From: Rattus norvegicus | Lineage: Eukaryota; Chordata; Mammalia; Rodentia; Muridae | Direction of reading: 5' to 3' | Length of the DNA stretch: 64,000 nucleotides | Assembly (NCBI RefSeq): GCF_036323735.1 | Contig: NC_086024.1 | Coordinates: forward strand, 134,035,053 to 134,099,052 | In this document: one piece after another, positions 43,375 through 54,651 of the stretch | How the letters are laid out: every line of letters starts with the position of its first letter | How positions within the stretch are numbered: the first letter of the stretch is position 1 | Translations under genes and position numbers: made by a program | Notes under the pieces: generated by a model | Told to the model about the DNA's origin: nothing | What the model saw: the letters and a program-made list of their open reading frames with translations, nothing else | Database searches by the model: none

Positions 43375-44385
43375 TCACAGTACTGGAAGGTACTTGCACA
43401 CTACCTGGGGAGAGAGGTAAATGGTAACCCATCTACAAACCCTTTGATTGGCAATTTTGACCTGCCTGCAAAATACTCAAGACATAATTTATAAGGTAGC
43501 ACAATATGGTTGAGAGGAGCCAACCACTATCTGATTAAATTTTAGTCCCACTCCATGAGGAGAAACAACACTGCCCGGATTTCCAAAGAACCTGAGACTA
43601 GATCGGCCATGGACCTAAGAGAAAATCAATTAGTACTCTTGTACTGAAGGAACATAACAGTAAAATGACTCCCAATGACATTCTGCTGTACCCATAGACC
43701 AGTGTCTCCATCAGCCACTATCAGAGCAGCTTCCTCCTGCCCAAAACGAGAGTCGATCCAGAGCCCCAAAACCTGAACAACGTGCATAGTCGGGGAGCTT
43801 GGAACACTCAGTCCCAGAAAATCCCTCCCCTCATGGCTCAGGAAGTTCTGTGGAAGAGGACACAGAATGACTAAGAGCCAGTGAGGATGGGGGACACCAA
43901 GACAACAAGGCCTTCTAGACACCAGGGCTGACCCACATGTGAACTCGAAGAGACTGGGGCAGCGTGATGCAATCTGCATCAGCCTAAACCAGACAGGCTT
44001 CCAGAGCTGAGAGAAGCAGAGACGAGCCCTCATCCCCAATCCAGAAGCCATCTCCCACTCATAATAGCTCACAAAGGAAAATTTGTTTTTTTCTTTCAAC
44101 AGAGTTTCACTGGGTATACAAATCATACTTAACGGCAGGCCGCATGCTCAGAAGTAGATGGCCAACATGAAATAAACTCAGTGGTATTTTTGTCCCGTAA
44201 TGCTTTGTCTGGGCCTTTAAAAAAAAACTTTACTTTATAGGTCTTTTACTTACATATTATGGTTTTTGAGTTTTTGATTTTATGGGATTTCTGTGTGTGA
44301 ATGTGTGGATCTCTGTGTTGCCTGTGTTTCTTTTGCCTTTTTTTGCTTGTTTGTTTGTTTGTTTTGCTTCTGATTTTATTATTTT
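43375..44385 (+). mobile_element. Rodent L1 3' UTR-like sequence, sense
   Basis: Landmarks: tggttgagaggagccaacca, gatcggccatggacctaaga, ccaatgacattctgctgtac, gtttcactgggtatacaaat and agtagatggccaacatgaaa, then a T/G-rich closing part with tatatta-like and gtgtgtgaatgtgtg text. The 166-codon minus-strand frame here is not a gene. The Lx-like assignment is from recognition. Confidence 0.5.
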
Positions 44386-44389
44386 TTTT

Positions 44390-45374
44390 ACTCATTTTTT
44401 TTACAGTCCAGTCATTACCCCCCCTCCTGGTCTACCCTCCCACAGTTCCTCATTCCATTCCTCCTCTCCCCCGTCTCCAAGAGGATATCCTCCAAACCCC
44501 ACCAGACCTCCCCATTCCCTGGGGCCTCAAGTCTCTCAAGGGTTAGGCACATCTTCTCCCACTGAGGACAGACCAGGCTGTCCTCTGCTGCATATGTGTT
44601 TGGGGCCTTAGACCAGCTCATATATGCTGCCTGGTTGGTGGCTTAGTGTCTGAGAGATCTCAGGAGTCCAGGTTAGTTGAGACTGCTGGTCTTCCTGTGT
44701 GTCACCCTCCTCCTCAGCTTCTGCCAGTCTTTCCCTAACTCAATCACAGGGGTCCCGAATTCAGTCCAATGATTGGGTGTAAGTATCGGGATCTGTCTCA
44801 GTCAGCTGCTTGCTGGGCCTCTCAGAGGACAGCCATGCTAGGTTCCTGTCTGTAAGCACACCCTAGAGTCAGTGATAGTGTCAGGCCTTGGAGCCTCCCC
44901 TCGATATAGATCCCAAGTTGGTCTGGTCACTGGTCTGCCTTTCCCTCAGTCTCTTCTCCATTTTTTCCCTGCAGTTCTTTTAGACAGGAACAATTCTGGG
45001 TCAGAGATTTTGACTGTGGGATGGCAACCCCATCCCTCCATTTGATGTCTTTCTACTGAAGGTGGACTCTACAAGTGCCCTCTCCTCACTGTAGGGCATT
45101 TCATCTAAGGTCCCTCCCTTTGAGTCCTGACAGTCTCTAATCTCCCAGGTCTCTGATACTTTTTAGAGAGTCCCCCACATCCCCCTCCCCAGAGGCTGCA
45201 TATTTCCATTCATTCTGTTGGTTCTCAGGGTTTCACTCCCCCACCATACCTGATCATGTTCCCCTTCCCCTTCCCCCTCCCACTCAGGCTCCTCTCTCCC
45301 TCTGCCTCCTGTGATTGCTTTCTTGTCCCTCCCAAGTGGGATTGAAGCATCCTCACTTGGGTCCTTCTGCTTGT
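44390..45374 (-). mobile_element. 3' UTR of the near-full-length L1
   Basis: Antisense 3' UTR with a T-rich end at about 44380-44403, pyrimidine-rich blocks and cccaagtgggattgaagcat near the ORF2 side. Collinear with 33156-34035 and 32690-33000. Confidence 0.85.
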
Positions 45375-45873
45375 TAACGCTCTTGAGGTCCTTGGATTGT
45401 ATACTGGGTATTCTGAATTTTATTGGTTATTTGTGAGTACATACCATGCATGTCCTTTCGAGACTTTGTTATCTCACTCGGGATGGTATTATCTAGTTCT
45501 ATGCATTTGCCTACAAAACTCGTGATGTCCTCAATCTTAATAGCTGAGTAGAATTCCATTGTGTAAATAAACCACATTTTCTGTATCCATTCTTCCCTTG
45601 TGAGACATCTGGGTTGTTTCCAGCTTCTGACTATCACAGATAAGGCCGCTATGAACATAGTGGAGCACATGCCCCTGTGGCATGGTGGGGCATCTTCTGG
45701 GTATATGCCCAAGAGTGCTATAGTTGGGTCCTCAGGTAAATCTATTTCCAGTTTTCTGATGAACCTCCAGATTGATTTCCAAAGTGGTTGGACCAGTTTG
45801 CAATCCCACCAGCAATGGAGGAGTGTTCCTCTTTCTTCACATCCTCATCAACATGTGATGTCACCTGAGGTTT

Positions 45874-46060
45874 GTTTTTTTTAAAGATTTATTTATTTAT
45901 TACATATGAGTACATTGTAGCTGTCTTCAGACACACCAGAAAAGGGCATCAGATCCCATTACAGATGGTTGTGAGCCACCATGTGGTTGCTGGGATTTGA
46001 ACTCAGGACCTTTGGAAGAGCAGTCAGTGCTCTTAACCGCTGAGCCATCTCTCCAGCTCC
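45874..46060 (-). mobile_element. B2 SINE, antisense, with 14-bp TSD
   Basis: T-rich tail with aaagatttatttatttatta, then gctgtcttcagacacaccag, gatggttgtgagccaccatg, tgggatttgaactcaggacc and cgctgagccatctctccagc. The perfect repeat gtcacctgaggttt lies at 45860-45873 and 46061-46074. Confidence 0.98.
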
Positions 46061-47178
46061 GTCACCTGAGGTTTTGATCTTAGCCATTCTGATCGGTGTA
46101 AGGTGGAATCCAAGGGTCATTTCCATTTGCATATTCCTGTTCACTAAGGACTTTGAACATTTCTTTAGGTGCTTCTCAGCCATTGGAGAGTCCTTTGCTG
46201 TGAATTCTTTGTTTAACCCATTTTTTGATTGGGTCGTTTGGGTTTTTTGGAGGTTAGTTTCTTGCATTCTTTATATATTTTGGATATTAGCCCTCTATTG
46301 GATGTGGGGTTAGTGAAGATTTTTTTTCCCAAACTGTAGGCTGCTGATTTGTCTTATTGACTATGTCCTTTGCCTTACAGAAGCTTTTCAGTTTCATGAG
46401 GTCCCATTTATCAATTCTTGGTCTTAGAGTCTAAGCTATTGGATTCTGTTTAGGAAGTTTTCCCCCATGCCAAGTTCAAAGCTGTTTCTTAATTTCTCTT
46501 CTATTAGACTCAGTGTATCTGGTTTTAAGTTGAGATCCTTGGTTCACTTAGACTAGAGCTTTGTGCAAGGTGATAAATATGAGTGTATTTTCATTTTTTT
46601 ACATACTGACTACCAGTTAGACCAACACCATTTATTGAACATGCTTTCTTTTATCCATTGTATATTTTTGGCTTTTTTTTTATCAAACATCAAGTATTTA
46701 TGAGTGTGTAGGTTTATTTCTGGGTCTATTCCATTGATCTATCTGCCTGTCCCTGAACCAATACCAAGCAGTTTTTATCACTATTGCTCTATAGTACAGC
46801 TTGAGGTCAGGGGTAATGATTACTCCAGAAGTTCCTTTATTGCTAAGAATTGTTTTAGGAAACCTGGGTTTTGTGCTAGTTCAGATGCATTTGCGAATTG
46901 CTCTATCCATGTCTTTGAAGAACTGAGTTGGAATTTTGATTGAGATTGCATTGAATCTGTAGATTGCTTTTGGTAGGATGGCCATTTTTACTATGTTAAT
47001 CTTACCTATACATTAGCATGGGAGATCTCTCCATTTTCTGAGGTTTTCTTCAATTTTTTTTCTTGAGAGACTTGAAGTTCTTGTCATACAGATCTTCCAC
47101 TGGTTTGGTTAGACTTACCCCAAGATATTTTGTATTATTTGTGACTATTGTGAAGGATGTTGTTCCTCTATTTTCTTT

Positions 47179-48799
47179 TTTCCCTCCATCTTTATTAAAT
47201 TGGGTATTTCTTATTTACATTTCAATTGTTATTACCTTTCCTGGTTTCCAGGCCAATATCCCCCTAACTCCTTCCCCTCCCCTTCTAAATGGTTGTTCCC
47301 CTCCCCATCCTCCCCCCATTACTGCCCTCCCCCCAACAATCCCATTCTCTGGGGGTTCAGTCTTGGTGGGACCAAGGGCTTCCCCTTCCACTGGTGCTCT
47401 TACTAAGCTGTTCATTGCTACCTATGCAGTTGGAGCCCAGGGTTAGTCCATGTATAGTCTTTGGGTAGTGGCTTAGTCCCTAGAAGCTCTGGTTGGTTGG
47501 CATTGTTGTTCATATGGGGTCTCGAGCCCCTTCAAGCTCTTTCAGTCCTTTCTCTGATTCCTTCAATGGGGGCCAGTAGCTTTTTCCATTTTTCATTATC
47601 TTTGACAGTTGTGTTGATGATTTCTATGGAATCTTCTGCTCCTGAGATTCTCTCTTCTATCTCTTGCATTCTGTTGGTGATGCTTGTATCTACGGCTCCT
47701 TGTCTCTTCCTTTGGTTTTCTATATCCAGGGTTGTCTCCCTTTGTGCTTTCTTCATTGCTTCTATTTCCATATTTTAATTCCTTCACCTGTTTGATTGTG
47801 TTTTCCTGGAATTCTTTCAGGGATTTTTGTGATTCCTCTCTATAGACTTCTACTTGTTTACTTATGTTTTCCTGCATTTCTCTAAGGGAGTTCTTTATGT
47901 CTTTCTTGAAGTTCTCCAGCATCATGATCAAATGTGATTTAAAATCTAGATCTTGCTTTTCTGATGTGTTTGGATATTCAGTGTTTCCTTTGGTGGGAGA
48001 ATTGGACTCCGATGATGCCATGTAGTCTTGGTGTCTGTTGCTTGGGTTCCTGCACTTGCCTCTTGCCATCAGCTTGTCTCTAGTGTTACTTCGTTTTGCT
48101 ATTTCTGACAGTGGCTAGACTGTCCTATAGTCCTGTGCGTCAGGAGTGCTGTAGACCTGTTTTCCTGTTTTCTTTCAGCCAGTTATGGGAACAGAGTGTT
48201 CTGCTTTCAGGCGTGTAGTCTTTCCTGTCTACTGGTCTTCAGCTGTTCCCGTAGGCTTGTGTCCTGAGTCCACCAGACAGGTCACTTGGAGCAGAAAAGT
48301 TGGTCTTACCTCAGGTCTCGGGTCTGAAGTTGCTCCTCAGGGATGGCTTTCAGCTCTCCATGAGGGCAAGCAACCAGAAGGGCCTGTCCCGCCTTTTCTC
48401 GGGTCCCTGTGCACAGGGGGCCCAGCTGGCACTAGGCATTTTCCTCTAGAGGCAGAAATGTGGGCAGAGAGTAGTCTCCTCTGGCTTCCCAGGCGTGTCT
48501 GCCCTTCTGAAGTCTAGCTCTCCCTCCCATGGGATTTGGGTGCAGGGAACTGTTTGACCAGGTCCCTTCCGTTCTGGGCACAGTCTGAACTGCAGGGCCC
48601 CTGCTGCTTGAGTGCCCCTATCTCCCTGTTCCCAGAGGCCCTATACAGTTTCCTCTTGGGCCAGGGATGTGGGCAAGCGTGGGCAGTACTGGCGGTCTCT
48701 CCTGCCCTGCAGTCTCAGGAGTGCCCACCTATCTGGGCGATGAACTCTCTCTCCCACAGGGTTTGGGAGCTGTGGGCCGGGATCAGCGAAGTTCCATTT
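47179..48799 (-). mobile_element. Internally deleted mini-L1 (5' UTR, ORF1 N-part, 3' UTR), nested
   Basis: Minus-strand order: a 5' UTR (48799-48070) collinear with 61972-62726, the ORF1 start at 48069, about 490 bp of ORF1, then an abrupt change at about 47577/47578 into the 3' UTR, which runs to a T-rich end at 47179. The rest of ORF1, all ORF2 and part of the 3' UTR are absent. It is flanked by ctctattttcttt at 47166-47178 and 48800-48812, so it inserted as a unit. Confidence 0.88.
47578..48069 (-). pseudogene. ORF1 N-terminal part in the mini-L1
   Basis: Starts MARGKCRNPSNRHQDYMASS at 48069 and runs in frame to KEFQENTIKQVKELK near residue 98. A frameshift follows, and the correct frame continues from 47771 as MEIEAMKKAQRETTLDIENQ to KDNEKWKKLLAP. 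The next codons come from the 3' UTR. It covers the N-terminus and most of the coiled coil only; the RRM and C-terminal RNA-binding domains are missing. Confidence 0.92.
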
Positions 48800-49675
48800 C
48801 TCTATTTTCTTTCTCAGCCCGTTTATCATTTGTATAAAAGAAGGCTACTGATTTGTTTGAGTTAATTTTATATCCAGCCACTTTGCTAAACTTGTTTATC
48901 AAGTGCAGAAGTTCTCTGGTAGAATTTTTGGGGTCACATGTATGCTATCATATCATCTGCAAATAGTGATAGCTTGATTTCTCCTTTGCCAATTTGTATC
49001 CACTTGCTCTCCTTTTGTTGTCTAATTGCTCTGCCTAGGACTTCAAGTACTACATTGAATAGATACGGAGAGTACAGGCAGCCTTGTCTTGTCCCTGAGT
49101 TTAATGGGATTGCTTCAAGTATTTCTCCATTTAATTTGATATTGGCCATTGGTTTTGTTGTATATTGCTTTTATTATGTTTAGATATGGGCCTTGGATTC
49201 ATCTTCTCTCCAGTACTTTTAACATGAAAGGGTATTGCATTTTGTCAAATGCTTTTTCAGCATCTAATGAGATGACCATGTGAATTTTTTTCCTTTAGAT
49301 TTGTTTACATGGCAGATTATGTTAATGCCTCTTCATATTTTGAATCAACCTTGCATCCCTAGGATGAAGCCTTGTTGATCATGGTGAATAATAGTTTTGA
49401 TCTGTCCTTGGAGTTGGGTTTGCTAGAATTTTATTGTGTGTTTTTTGCATTAATATTCATAAGTGAAATTGGTCTGAAGTTCTCTTTCTTTGTTGAGTCT
49501 TTGTGTGGTTTAAGTATCAGAGTAATTGTGGCTTCATAGATGAATTAGGTAGTGTTCCTTCTACTTTATGGAATAGTTTGAGGAGTGTTGATATTAGCTC
49601 TTCTTTGAAAGGTCTGGTAGAACTCCACCATAAAGTCATCTAGCCCTTGGTTTTGGGTTTTTGTTTTATGTTAGA

Positions 49676-49815
49676 AGGTGTTTTTTATTGGATATTTTTT
49701 ATTTACATCTCAAATGTTATTCCCTTTCCTGGTTTCCCCAGCCATAAGCCCCCTATCTCCTCCCCCTCCCCTTCTTCTATGAGGGTGTTCCCCCTCCCCA
49801 AACCCTCCTTCTTCT
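49676..49815 (-). mobile_element. Short 5'-truncated L1 tail, nested
   Basis: About 130 bp of antisense L1 3' end (ggatattttttatttacatc; ccccagccataagcccccta) interrupt the ORF2 antisense text of the outer L1, which resumes near tctattgcctgaggggatat. The TSD is not clear. Confidence 0.75.
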
Positions 49816-51288
49816 ATTGCCTGAGGGGATATTGACCTGCTTAGATAATTTACCTGCTCTTGATTTAACTCTTGAATGTGGTATCTGTCTAGAAAACCAT
49901 CCATTCCATCTAGATTTTCCAGTTTTGTTGAGTATAAGATTTTGTAGTAGGATCTGATAACTTTTTAATTTCCTCAGTTTCTGTTGTTTTGGTCTCATTT
50001 TTCATTTCTGGTTTTGTTCTGATTTCTGTGGAGTCTAGTTAGTTTGGCCAGGGGATTATCTATATTGTTGATTTTCTCAAGGATCAGCTTTTGGTTTTGT
50101 TGATTTTGTATCATTCTCTTTGTTTCTATTTGGTCGATTTTGCTCTGAGTTTGACCATTTCCTGCCCTCTACTTCTTTTAGGTGTGTTCACTTCTTTTTT
50201 GTTCTGGGGCTTTCAAGTGTGCTGTTAAGTTGCTGGTGTAGGATCCCCCCAATCTGTTTATGAGGGTACTTAGAGCTATGAATTTTCCTCTTAGCACTGC
50301 TTTCATTGTGTCCCATAAGTTTGGTGTGCTGGGTCATAATTTTCATTGAATTCTAGAAAGGATTTAGTTTCTTTTATATTTCTTCCCCAACCATGTTATC
50401 ACTGAATAGAGTTGCTCAGTTTCCATGGGTTTTCTGCTGTTTTGATTGTTACTGACGTCTAGGCTTACTCCATGGTGATCTGATAGGATGTATGGGATTA
50501 CTTCAATCTTCTTGTTTTGGTTTAGGCTGGTGTGGTTAACCAATTTTATGGTCAATTTTGGAGAAGATACCATGAAATGATGAGAAGAAGCTATATCTGT
50601 TTTAGGGTCAAATGTTCTGTTATATATCTGTTAAATCCATTTGGTTCTCAACCTTCATTAGTTTCACTGTGTCTGTGTTTAGTTTATGTTTCAATGACCT
50701 GTCCATTGGTGAGAGTAGGGTGTTGAAGTCTCCCACCATTATTGCGTGGTGTTCAATGTGTGTTTTGAGCGTTAGTAAAGTTTCTTTTATGAATGTAGGT
50801 GCCCTTGCATTTGGGACATAGATATTCAGAAGTGAGACTTTCTCCTGGTGGCTTCTTCCTTTGATGAATATGAATTGTCCTTCCCCACTTCACTTGATAA
50901 CTTTTGGTTGAAAATCTATTTTATTGGTTATTCGAATGGCTACTCCAGCTTGTTTCTTGAGACCATTTGCTTGGAAGACACCCCCCCTTTTACTCTGAGG
51001 TAGCATCTGTCATTATCATTAAGGTGCATTTTTTTTATGCAGCTGGCTCCTGCTTGCATATGCAGTCCACTAGCTTATGTCTTTTTATTGGGGAATTGTA
51101 TCCACTGACATTGAGACATATTAAAGACTGATGCTTGTTAGTTCTTATTATGTTTGTTGTTGTAGGTGGCACTAGTGTATGTGATTCTCTCCTTTCGGTT
51201 ATGTTGTGAGATGACTAATATCTTGTCTTTTCTTTGGTGTAGGAACCCTCCTTGTGTTGAAGCTTTCCTTCTAGAATCCTCTATAGGA

Positions 51289-52260
51289 CTAAGTTGGTAG
51301 ATAGATACTGTTTGAATTTGGTTTGGCCTGGAATATTTTGGTTTCTCCATCTACAATGATTGAGAGTTTTGCAGGGTATAGTAGCCTGGGCTGACATTTG
51401 TGTTCTTTTAGGGTCTGCATAGCCTCTGTCCAGTCTCTTCTGGATTTTAGTGTCTCTGTTGAGAAGTCTGGTGTAATTCTGATAGCTCTGCCTTTATATG
51501 CTACTTGGCCTTTTCCCCTTACATCTTTTAATAATCTTTCTTTGTTTTGTGCATTTAGTGTTTTGATTATTTTGTGATGAGATGATTTTCTTTTCTGGTC
51601 CAATCTCTTTGGTGTTCTATAGCCTTTTCGTACATTTATGGCCATTTCTTTTTTTTAGGTTGGGAAAGTTTTCCTCTATGATTTTGTTGAAAACGTTTTC
51701 TGGTCCTTTAAGCTGGGAATCTTTGCTCTCTTCCTATTTTTTTTTAAGATTGGGCTTTTCATTGTGTCCTGGATATCCTGAATATTTTGGGTTAGGAGGT
51801 TTTTATGTTTTGTATTTTCTTTGACCATTGTATCACTATCTTCTAAGGTATCTTCTACACCTGAGATTCTCTCTTCTAAATCTTGTATTCTGTTGTTGAT
51901 ACTTGCATCTGTAGCTCCTCACCTCTTTCCTAGGTTTTCCATTTCCAAGGTTGTCTCCCTTTGTGTTTTCTTCATTGTTTCTATTTACATTTTTAAGTCT
52001 TGGATGACTTTGTTCAATTTCTTCACCTGTTTGATTGTGTTTTCCTGTATTTCTTTAAGAGATTTATTGGTTTCCTCTTTAAGGGTTTCTACCTGTTTAC
52101 CTGTGTTTTCCTGTATTTCTTTCAGTGAGTTATTTATATCCACTTTAAAGGACTCTATTATCTTCGTGTGATAGGATTTTAGGTCAGCATCATGGTTATC
52201 ATGCGTGTTGGGGTATCCAGGACTTGCTGTGGTGGGAGAACTGAGTTCTGATGGTGCCAA
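51289..52260 (-). pseudogene. ORF1 of the near-full-length L1 (broken)
   Basis: The C-terminal two domains are in a minus frame at 51289-51645 (YRTPKRLDQKRKSS; AYKGRAIRITPDFS; EHKCQPRLLYPAKLSI). The N-terminal coiled-coil part is at 51985-52260 (SLKEIQENTGKQVETLKEET). The middle is frame-broken. Sequence differs from the young ORF1 at 62727, consistent with an older subfamily. Confidence 0.88.
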
Positions 52261-52650
52261 AGTATATTGGCTTTTAATGCTTATGGCCTCTTGTTTTCTC
52301 TCTGGTGTTAACTGGCCTGGGTGTCTCTATCTGGAGCCTGCCTCCTGTGTCCCTGGGTTGCTGCAGGTCTCCTGGGAGACCTGTGGCCCTGGCTGTAGCA
52401 GATCTCCTGGGAGGCCTTCAGAGGGGCAGACAAGCTGATGATCTGCCCCAGTGGGAAGGGAGTTTGAGTGGAAGGAGTGGGTCCTGCGTCTGCTGGGTTC
52501 CCTGAGGGTCCCAGCTGCCGTGGTTGTTTTGGGGGGGTCCCGTACCTGTGGCCCTGGGTGCAGCGGATCTCCTGAGAGGTGGTCAGACTATTTCAGAGGC
52601 GCAGACAAGCTGATGGTCTGCCCTGAAGGAAGGTGCAAGCTAGAAGGCAC
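52261..52650 (-). promoter_or_regulatory. L1 5' UTR with about 165-bp monomer repeats
   Basis: The phrase ctgtggccctggctgtagca at 52381 recurs as ctgtggccctgggtgcagcg at 52546 (offset 165), and gatctcctgggaggcc/gatctcctgagaggtg plus cagacaagctgatg follow at the same spacing. Tandem monomers upstream of ORF1 are the promoter type known in mouse L1. This differs from the non-repeated 5' UTR at 61972-62726. Confidence 0.7.
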
Positions 52651-52654
52651 TATG

Positions 52655-52914
52655 AGGTTATGTACACAAAAAGATCTTGTTTTTAATGAAAAGGAAAGAA
52701 ATATTATTTGGGTTTGGTGGGGGTGTGGAGGATCTGGAAGGAGTTGAGAGAGACTAACCGTAGTCAGAATATATTATATGGAAAAATCTATTCTCAAACA
52801 AGCAAACAAACAGAACAATTCAGATAGACACCACATGCTTTCCTTCATAGGTGGATCGTAGGTTGTATGTACATACATTAAGCTGCTGTGTGTGTATGTG
52901 TATATATTACTATA
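52655..52914 (+). mobile_element. Lx-type L1 3' end, sense
   Basis: Shows aatattatttgggtttggtg, gtgtggaggatctggaagga and agaatatattatatggaaaa, then an A-rich CAAA run. Some of 52810-52900 may be a second L1 scrap. Confidence 0.5.
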
Positions 52915-53317
52915 TGTCTTAGTCGGGGTTTCTATTCCTGCACAAACATCATGACCAAGAAGCAAGTTGGGGAGGAAAGGGTTTATTCAGCTCACACTTC
53001 CACATTGCTGTTCATCACCTAAGGAAGTCAGGACTGGAACTCAAGCAGGTCAGGAAGCAGGAGCTGATGCAGAGGCCATGGAGGGATATTACTTACTGGC
53101 TTGCTTCCCCTGGCTTGCTCAGCTTGCTCTTTTATAGAACCCAAGACCACCAGCCCAGGGACAGCACCACCCACAATGGGCTGGGTCCTCCCACCTTGAC
53201 CACTAGTTAAGGAAATGCCTTACAGCTGGGTCTCATCAAGACATTTCCACAACTGAGGCTCCTTTCTCTGTGATAAATCCATCTTGTGTCAAGTTGACAC
53301 AAAAAAAAACAGCCAGT
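52915..53317 (-). mobile_element. Rodent LTR-type repeat, antisense (best copy)
   Basis: Starts TGTCTTAGTCGGGGTTTCTA and runs through catgaccaagaagcaagttg, gaggaaagggtttattcagc (antisense AATAAA-like), caggagctgatgcagaggcc, cacccacaatgggctgggtc and cttgtgtcaagttgacacaa to cagccagtac. Two further copies lie at 17846 and 31062. LTR-like by ends and poly(A) signal. Confidence 0.65.
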
Positions 53318-53500
53318 ACTCTATATGAATGCAGAAAGCAGATTGGAACAAGGAAGAAAACCAGTAGAGGGGGTGGGGAAGAGGACAAAAAGGAAAAGAA
53401 GGGTATGGGGGCTGAGAATGGTCAAAATACTTGATATACTTGAAGGAAACTGTCTTTCAAAGTCAGCACTGTGCACAACAAATTTGCAATAGTGATATAT
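53318..53500 (+). mobile_element. Lx-type L1 3' end, sense
   Basis: G-rich block and gagaatggtcaaaatacttg followed by tgaaggaaactgtctttca. Confidence 0.4.
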
Positions 53501-53504
53501 AAAT

Positions 53505-53890
53505 GTGGAAAAAATTCTCACTTGCTGTTGGTGGGACTGTAGCATTTACTGTGGGAGAGATGTGGAGGCTGCTCTGAAAACCATCAGTAGAGCCAGCCTT
53601 TGAGTCTGCAAATCCCACTACTGGGTGTATCTGCAGAGACACTGACGTTGGAGCATGGACGTCAGAAATTACGTGGATACTGCTACAGCAGTGTTCATGG
53701 TACAAAATATAATACTGTCAGGGGATGTTATTCGTCCATAAAAAAAAAAACCCTCCTGCTGGTGGAAGAGGGCACTGGAGAACAGTATATTAAATTAAAT
53801 AAGTCAGCCTCGGAAAGACAAACTCAGCACACTTTCACTATATGCCACGGAAGCTCCTTACAAATGCAGCTACTATAGGCAGGGGAGGGG
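53505..53890 (+). pseudogene. Ancient L1 ORF2 C-terminal end, sense
   Basis: Diverged ORF2 text in order: cttgctgttggtgggactgt, gcaaatcccactactgggtg, agcagtgttcatggtacaaa, cagcctcggaaagacaaact. No open frame. Confidence 0.6.
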
Positions 53891-54313
53891 GAAACCCTTT
53901 CTGTCAGTCGGCAGCCCTTTCCAACTGACACCACGGCAGCCAGCTTGCTCACCAGACAGAGAAGAGCATTAGAGACAGGGGAAGTTGTGCTCCAACACTT
54001 GGCAGGCTTCAGGGATAGGGTGGTCACTGTGCAGCTCAGGGAACCGCGGAACAATGGAGAAAGGACTTGTTTTCCCTCCCCCACACGCCAGAACCAAGAA
54101 CTCTGTGTTCTGCAAAAGCCAACTCCTGTTCTCCACACCACACCACGGAAATCCTACCAGAGCCAGAGGGACCTGAGAACATCACTTTTCAACCCAGTGA
54201 CGCTGTGCCAGCAATTCACTCCGCCAGCTTTCTTTTTATCTCTTCTTTTCTTTTAATTTGTCCCCCTGATGACTTAACTGCTGTTATACAGTTCTCAGGA
54301 CTTAGGACGTAGG
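53891..54313. other. No recognised feature
   Basis: About 420 bp unassigned. Frames of about 100 codons on both strands lack motifs. Confidence 0.35.
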
Positions 54314-54494
54314 CGGCGGTTCTCAACCTGTGGGCCGCGACCCCTTCAGAGTCACATATCAGAATGCATTGTGTTTCATAACAGTGGCAAAATTATAGTT
54401 ATGAAGTAGCAACAAAGTCATTTACGGTTGGGGTCACCAGACCACGAGGAAATGTATTACAGAGTCACAGCATTAGGAAGGTTGAGAACCAATG
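54314..54494 (-). mobile_element. URR1 hAT-type DNA transposon fossil
   Basis: Terminal inverted repeats cggttctcaacctg (left) and aggttgagaaccaatg (right), with the internal cgaccccttcaga and cataacagtggcaaaattat phrases of the rodent non-autonomous hAT element URR1. About 180 bp, no transposase. Expected 8-bp duplications are not conserved. Confidence 0.88.
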
Positions 54495-54529
54495 ATTTAA
54501 GGCATTCTTTTTATAAAATATTTGTTTGT

Positions 54530-54610
54530 GGGGTTGGGGATTTAGCTCAGTGGTAGAGTACTTGCCTAGGAAGCGCAAGGCCCTGGGTTCGGTCCCCAGC
54601 TCCGAAAAAA
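54530..54610 (+). mobile_element. ID SINE, sense, with 15-bp TSD
   Basis: Full consensus: ggggttggggatttagctca, gtggtagagtacttgcctag, gaagcgcaaggccctgggtt, cggtccccagctccga. The repeat aaaatatttgtttgt lies at 54515-54529 and 54611-54625. The A box and B box (ggttcggtccc) of the Pol III promoter look intact. Confidence 0.98.
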
Positions 54611-54651
54611 AAAATATTTGTTTGTTTGTTTTTATGTGTATGAGTACTCCG

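Larger units (their letters stand above)
45375..51130 (-). pseudogene. ORF2 of the near-full-length L1 (broken, interrupted)
   Basis: The C-terminal end is a minus-strand frame at 45374-45712 (GIYPEDAPPCHRGMCSTM; STMFIAALSVIVRSWKQP; REEWIQKMWFIYTMEFYSA). Further upstream are ANIKLNGEILEAIPLNSGTR and YADDM-type RT context: LFADDMIAYM at about 48934-48960, with the RT aspartates present as FADD. The endonuclease side is near 50364-50573 and 51138-51350. Frameshifts and stops separate these blocks. Once an endonuclease/RT protein; now a pseudogene. Confidence 0.88.
44390..52650 (-). mobile_element. Near-full-length older rat-type L1, antisense, with nested insertions
   Basis: Reading on the minus strand, a 5' UTR with monomer-like repeats (52650-52261), ORF1 (about 52260-51290), an inter-ORF gap, ORF2 (about 51130-45375) and a 3' UTR (45374-44390) follow in order. 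Subtracting the nested B2 (187 bp), mini-L1 (about 1.62 kb) and L1 tail (about 140 bp) leaves about 6.3 kb, a full-length size. All frames are broken. The insertion order is clear: the outer L1 is oldest and the other three came later. Confidence 0.85.

Noticed and set aside
43626..44126. 166-codon minus-strand frame
   Set aside because: It lies antisense to an L1 3' UTR-like sequence, and a chance open frame is the simplest explanation.
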